15,902 nt of DNA from Polaribacter sp. (GTDB taxonomy: Bacteria > Bacteroidota > Bacteroidia > Flavobacteriales > Flavobacteriaceae), in contig JAQWOW010000008.1 in the NCBI GenBank assembly GCA_029245665.1, forward strand, positions 1-15,902, given 5' to 3'. Both the position numbers and the translations under genes were made by a program. The notes below the pieces were generated by a model, which saw only the letters and a program-made list of their open reading frames with translations, was not told the origin of the DNA and did not search any database. This document shows, piece after piece, positions 13,637 to 15,902 of this stretch (its first letter is position 1; each line of letters starts with the position of its first letter).

Positions 13637-14404
13637 ATGAATTCGATTCAAGAATTATTTCAGAAAAAAGACAAAAACTTATTGTCTATTTATTTTACTT
13701 GTGGATATCCAAAATTAGAGGATACCACTAAAGTGATTTCAGTGTTAGAGAAAAATGGAGTCGACTTTATTGAAGTTGGTTTGCCCTATTCAGATCCTAT
13801 GGCAGACGGACCAACAATACAAGAGAGTAGCCAGAAAGCATTAGAAAACGGAATTAATTTAGACATTGTTTTTGAACAATTAATAACTCTTAAAGGAACG
13901 AATAAAACACCCTTGGTTTTAATGGGGTATTTGAACCAGTTATTAAAATATGGAGAAGATAAATTTTGTCAAAAAGTGGTAGATTGTGGAATAGATACGC
14001 TGATAATTCCTGATTTACCAATGGTAGAATTTGAAAATCATTACCAAGAGTTATTTGATAAATATGGGATTACAAATGTATTTTTAATTACACCTCATAC
14101 TTCAGACAATAGAATAAAAAAAATAGATTCTTTTACAAAAGCTTTTATATACGTGGTTGCTTCGGCTTCAATAACTGGTGCAAAAGGAGAGATTTCTGAT
14201 ACCCAAATGGACTATTTTAAAAGAATAAAAGCAATGAATTTAAGAAGTAAATTGATCATTGGTTTTGGTATTTCCGATAAATCTACTTTTACTACTGCAT
14301 GTAAATATGCAAATGGAGCGATTATTGGCTCTGCATTTATTAAGAATTTAGGGAATCACGGTATTGCTAAAATTGATGATTTTATAAAACCAATTATTTC
14401 ATAA
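13637..14404 (+). CDS. trpA: Tryptophan synthase alpha subunit (TrpA)
   Basis: This TIM-barrel subunit cleaves indole-3-glycerol phosphate to indole and glyceraldehyde 3-phosphate and channels indole to TrpB. The two catalytic acids are present: Glu46 and Asp57 in FIEVGLPYSDPMADGP (Glu49 and Asp60 in Salmonella). SITGAKGEI and the terminal GFGISDKST and GAIIGSAFIK strands form the phosphate site. The usual Gly-Val-Thr-Gly loop reads Ala-Ser-Ile-Thr-Gly here, a small substitution seen in other Bacteroidota as far as I recall. The length of 255 is normal. It is the last gene of the operon, with a terminator 9 nt past the stop. Confidence 0.97.
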   Translation: MNSIQELFQKKDKNLLSIYFTCGYPKLEDTTKVISVLEKNGVDFIEVGLPYSDPMADGPTIQESSQKALENGINLDIVFEQLITLKGTNKTPLVLMGYLNQLLKYGEDKFCQKVVDCGIDTLIIPDLPMVEFENHYQELFDKYGITNVFLITPHTSDNRIKKIDSFTKAFIYVVASASITGAKGEISDTQMDYFKRIKAMNLRSKLIIGFGISDKSTFTTACKYANGAIIGSAFIKNLGNHGIAKIDDFIKPIIS

Positions 14405-14413
14405 ATTAATTAG

Positions 14414-14442
14414 GCGAAATGTATTGAGTTTCGCTTTTTTTT
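14414..14442 (+). terminator. trp operon terminator
   Basis: GCGAAA (14414-14419) pairs with TTTCGC (14429-14434) around a 9-nt loop, followed by eight T (14435-14442). It lies immediately downstream of trpA and before the convergent isomerase gene. Confidence 0.85.
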
Positions 14443-14461
14443 GAGTTTTAAATTTGTTTGT

Positions 14462-14914
14462 TTAATTTACACGAATTAGTTTTATATCGAAAACTAAAAC
14501 AGCACCTCCTGGTATAGAGCCGTTTCCATTCGGTCCGTATCCAAGATTAGATGGGATCGATAGGATGCCCTCTCCCCCTTCTTTAAAATACGTTATTCCT
14601 TCTGACCATCCGGCAATTACCCGGTTCAATCCAAAAGTAATACCGGTATCATTACTTTGGTCAAAAACAGTACCATCTAAAAGATACCCTTTGTAAGCTA
14701 CAGTAACGTTAGAAGTACTTTTTGGCCTTGTGCCATTTCCTTCATTATTTATAACATAATACAAACCAGAACCACTCTTTGTTGCATTTAAGTTGTTGTC
14801 CTCTATATATTTGATAATATCTGCCTCAGTTTGAGGCTCAAAATTAGAATCATTATTGTTACAAGAAAGAAAAATAAATATGAATAAGAATAAATAGCGT
14901 AGTAGTGATTTCAT
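14462..14914 (-). CDS. FKBP-type peptidyl-prolyl cis-trans isomerase lipoprotein
   Basis: This 150-residue protein has an N-terminal lipoprotein signal: Lys2 and Arg6, a very hydrophobic Phe/Leu/Ile core, and a lipobox Phe-Leu-Ser-Cys18, followed by an Asn/Asp-rich tether that suggests anchoring in the periplasm or outer membrane. The FKBP fold covers about residues 45-150. Its landmarks are VTVAYKGYLLDGTVFDQS (with the active-site Tyr and Asp), VIAGWSEGITYFKEGGEG (the Trp at the pocket floor), IPSNLGYG and the last strand AVLVFDIKLIRV. The role should be folding or quality control of exported proteins. Related flavobacterial lipoproteins include GldI of gliding motility, but the context here gives no link to gliding and I do not assign that name. 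The gene is convergent with trpA, with 57 nt between the stop codons. Confidence 0.92.
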   Translation of the reverse strand: MKSLLRYLFLFIFIFLSCNNNDSNFEPQTEADIIKYIEDNNLNATKSGSGLYYVINNEGNGTRPKSTSNVTVAYKGYLLDGTVFDQSNDTGITFGLNRVIAGWSEGITYFKEGGEGILSIPSNLGYGPNGNGSIPGGAVLVFDIKLIRVN

Positions 14915-15019
14915 TTTGATGTTTTTAATTTTAAACGAATATACTTTGATTATTTTAAAGTCTTTTAAAAAAATAAAAAGGATAAAATGAGCTTTGCTAT
15001 TTCATTGTATTATTAAGAT

Positions 15020-15902
15020 TTAAAAATCAAACTTATAGGTAACACCACCTAAAGCTTGAAACCCCTGTGTATTAAAATTTGCAAAACGTTGGTAATTTGT
15101 ATTTAAAAGATTATTTAGTCTTAGAAAAAGAGTGAACTTATCATTGAAATGATATCCTCCGTTTACATTAATATCTACAAAAGATTGTAGTGTTTCTGAT
15201 GAATTTGTTACACCATAAATAAGATCTTGTCTTTCACTATTATAAAATATATTCGAAAGAGCAAACCAGTTGTTATTTCTATATTTTGCTGAAAAAGTAG
15301 CCTCTATATTTGGTAGATTCCATGCTTTTAAAGAGTTTTCTAACGTATAAATATTATAAACTCCTTGAATACTAAAAGTTATTTCTTTTGAATAATCGTA
15401 TTCTATTTCTGAAAATATTGAAGTCGTTTTGACATCATCATAATAGACCATAAAAGAGTTTCCGTATTCATACCCTTTTAAAATAGAACTATTCGTTCCA
15501 TCATAGTTTGAGTCATTTCTGATAAATAAAGGTTTGTCTTCTTCTTTCTTAAAACTAGTTCTAAATTGAAAGCTTAGATCATTAATTATTTTTCCATTAA
15601 AACCAATAGTGAAATTAGATTTTTCTAAAGTTTGAGTCATAAAAAGTGTTGGTGAAACATACGGGTTTTTTTCAGTGAAACCTTTATACGTGTTAGAGTG
15701 TAAATCACCCGAGAAACCAACATTTAAGTGAAGATAATTTTTTATTAAGGGTCTTTGAATAGAGAAATTAGGTAGTATAAAAATATTATTTGCACTGTTT
15801 TTAGAATCTAAAGAGGCAATAAATTTCATACCTGCATTGAGAATGAATTTTTTATAGTTTATTTTATACTGAGGGTTTAGATCAATTGTTGTAATCGAAT
15901 AT
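15020..15902 (-). CDS. Outer-membrane beta-barrel protein, TonB-dependent receptor type, C-terminal part
   Basis: An open frame enters from the right edge (first full codon at 15901-15899) and ends at TAA (15022-15020), giving about 294 residues. The ATG at 15829 is internal: the reading frame upstream of it stays open and continues in barrel style (Asp-Leu-Asn-Pro-Gln-Tyr-Lys-Ile-Asn-Tyr), so the true start is outside the window. The sequence alternates polar and aromatic residues in short strands joined by Asn/Gly/Ser loops. It ends with LFLRLNNLLNTNYQRFANF and a final strand GVTYKFDF with a terminal Phe, the signature of TonB-dependent receptor barrels and the BAM-recognised C-terminus. 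The plug domain and any signal peptide are not visible, so the ligand cannot be inferred and a non-TonB barrel is possible. Confidence 0.8.
   Translation of the reverse strand, partial: YSITTIDLNPQYKINYKKFILNAGMKFIASLDSKNSANNIFILPNFSIQRPLIKNYLHLNVGFSGDLHSNTYKGFTEKNPYVSPTLFMTQTLEKSNFTIGFNGKIINDLSFQFRTSFKKEEDKPLFIRNDSNYDGTNSSILKGYEYGNSFMVYYDDVKTTSIFSEIEYDYSKEITFSIQGVYNIYTLENSLKAWNLPNIEATFSAKYRNNNWFALSNIFYNSERQDLIYGVTNSSETLQSFVDINVNGGYHFNDKFTLFLRLNNLLNTNYQRFANFNTQGFQALGGVTYKFDF

Noticed and set aside
15020..15829. Treating the ATG at 15829 as the start of a complete 269-residue protein
   Set aside because: The frame stays open to the window edge with barrel-like sequence and there is no signal peptide at this ATG, so the gene is a fragment.

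Overview
The window comes from an AT-rich genome of the Bacteroidota, most likely a member of the Flavobacteriaceae. Signs of this are TAnnTTTG-type -7 promoter boxes, the general lack of Shine-Dalgarno sequences, a short (645-residue) GyrB, a TonB-dependent-receptor-type outer-membrane barrel and an SPII lipoprotein peptidyl-prolyl isomerase. The genus cannot be fixed from the sequence alone.

Layout from left to right. (1) 1-89, minus: the first codons of a secreted protein that runs off the left edge. (2) 177-2114, minus: gyrB, closed by an intrinsic terminator at 121-157. (3) 2115-2574: an AT-rich intergenic stretch with no gene. (4) 2575-7750, plus: a promoter, a 17-codon leader peptide with eight Asn codons, an antiterminator/terminator switch, and then gatC, gatA and a single 1110-residue ORF that fuses a complete GatB to a complete bacterial-type AspRS. 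(5) 7766-14442, plus: a promoter, a leader peptide with three consecutive Trp codons, a second antiterminator/terminator switch, and then the full tryptophan operon trpE-G-D-C-F-B-A, ending in an intrinsic terminator. (6) 14462-14914, minus: an FKBP-type peptidyl-prolyl isomerase lipoprotein. (7) 15020-15902, minus: the C-terminal part of an outer-membrane beta-barrel protein that runs off the right edge.

The most striking part is region 4. GatCAB plus a non-discriminating AspRS makes Asn-tRNA(Asn) in two steps: Asp is mischarged onto tRNA(Asn) and then amidated. Here the synthetase and the amidotransferase B subunit are one polypeptide, so the transamidosome is built in covalently. The AspRS domain has His (residue 548) at the anticodon-domain position where non-discriminating bacterial enzymes tend to have His and discriminating ones Leu. 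The operon sits behind what looks like a classical ribosome-mediated attenuator that reads Asn codons, with the right logic: stalling on Asn codons leaves an 8-nt segment free to form an antiterminator. My inference is that this is a tRNA-dependent asparagine biosynthesis operon controlled by Asn-tRNA charging. It lies directly upstream of a trp operon controlled in the same way by Trp codons.
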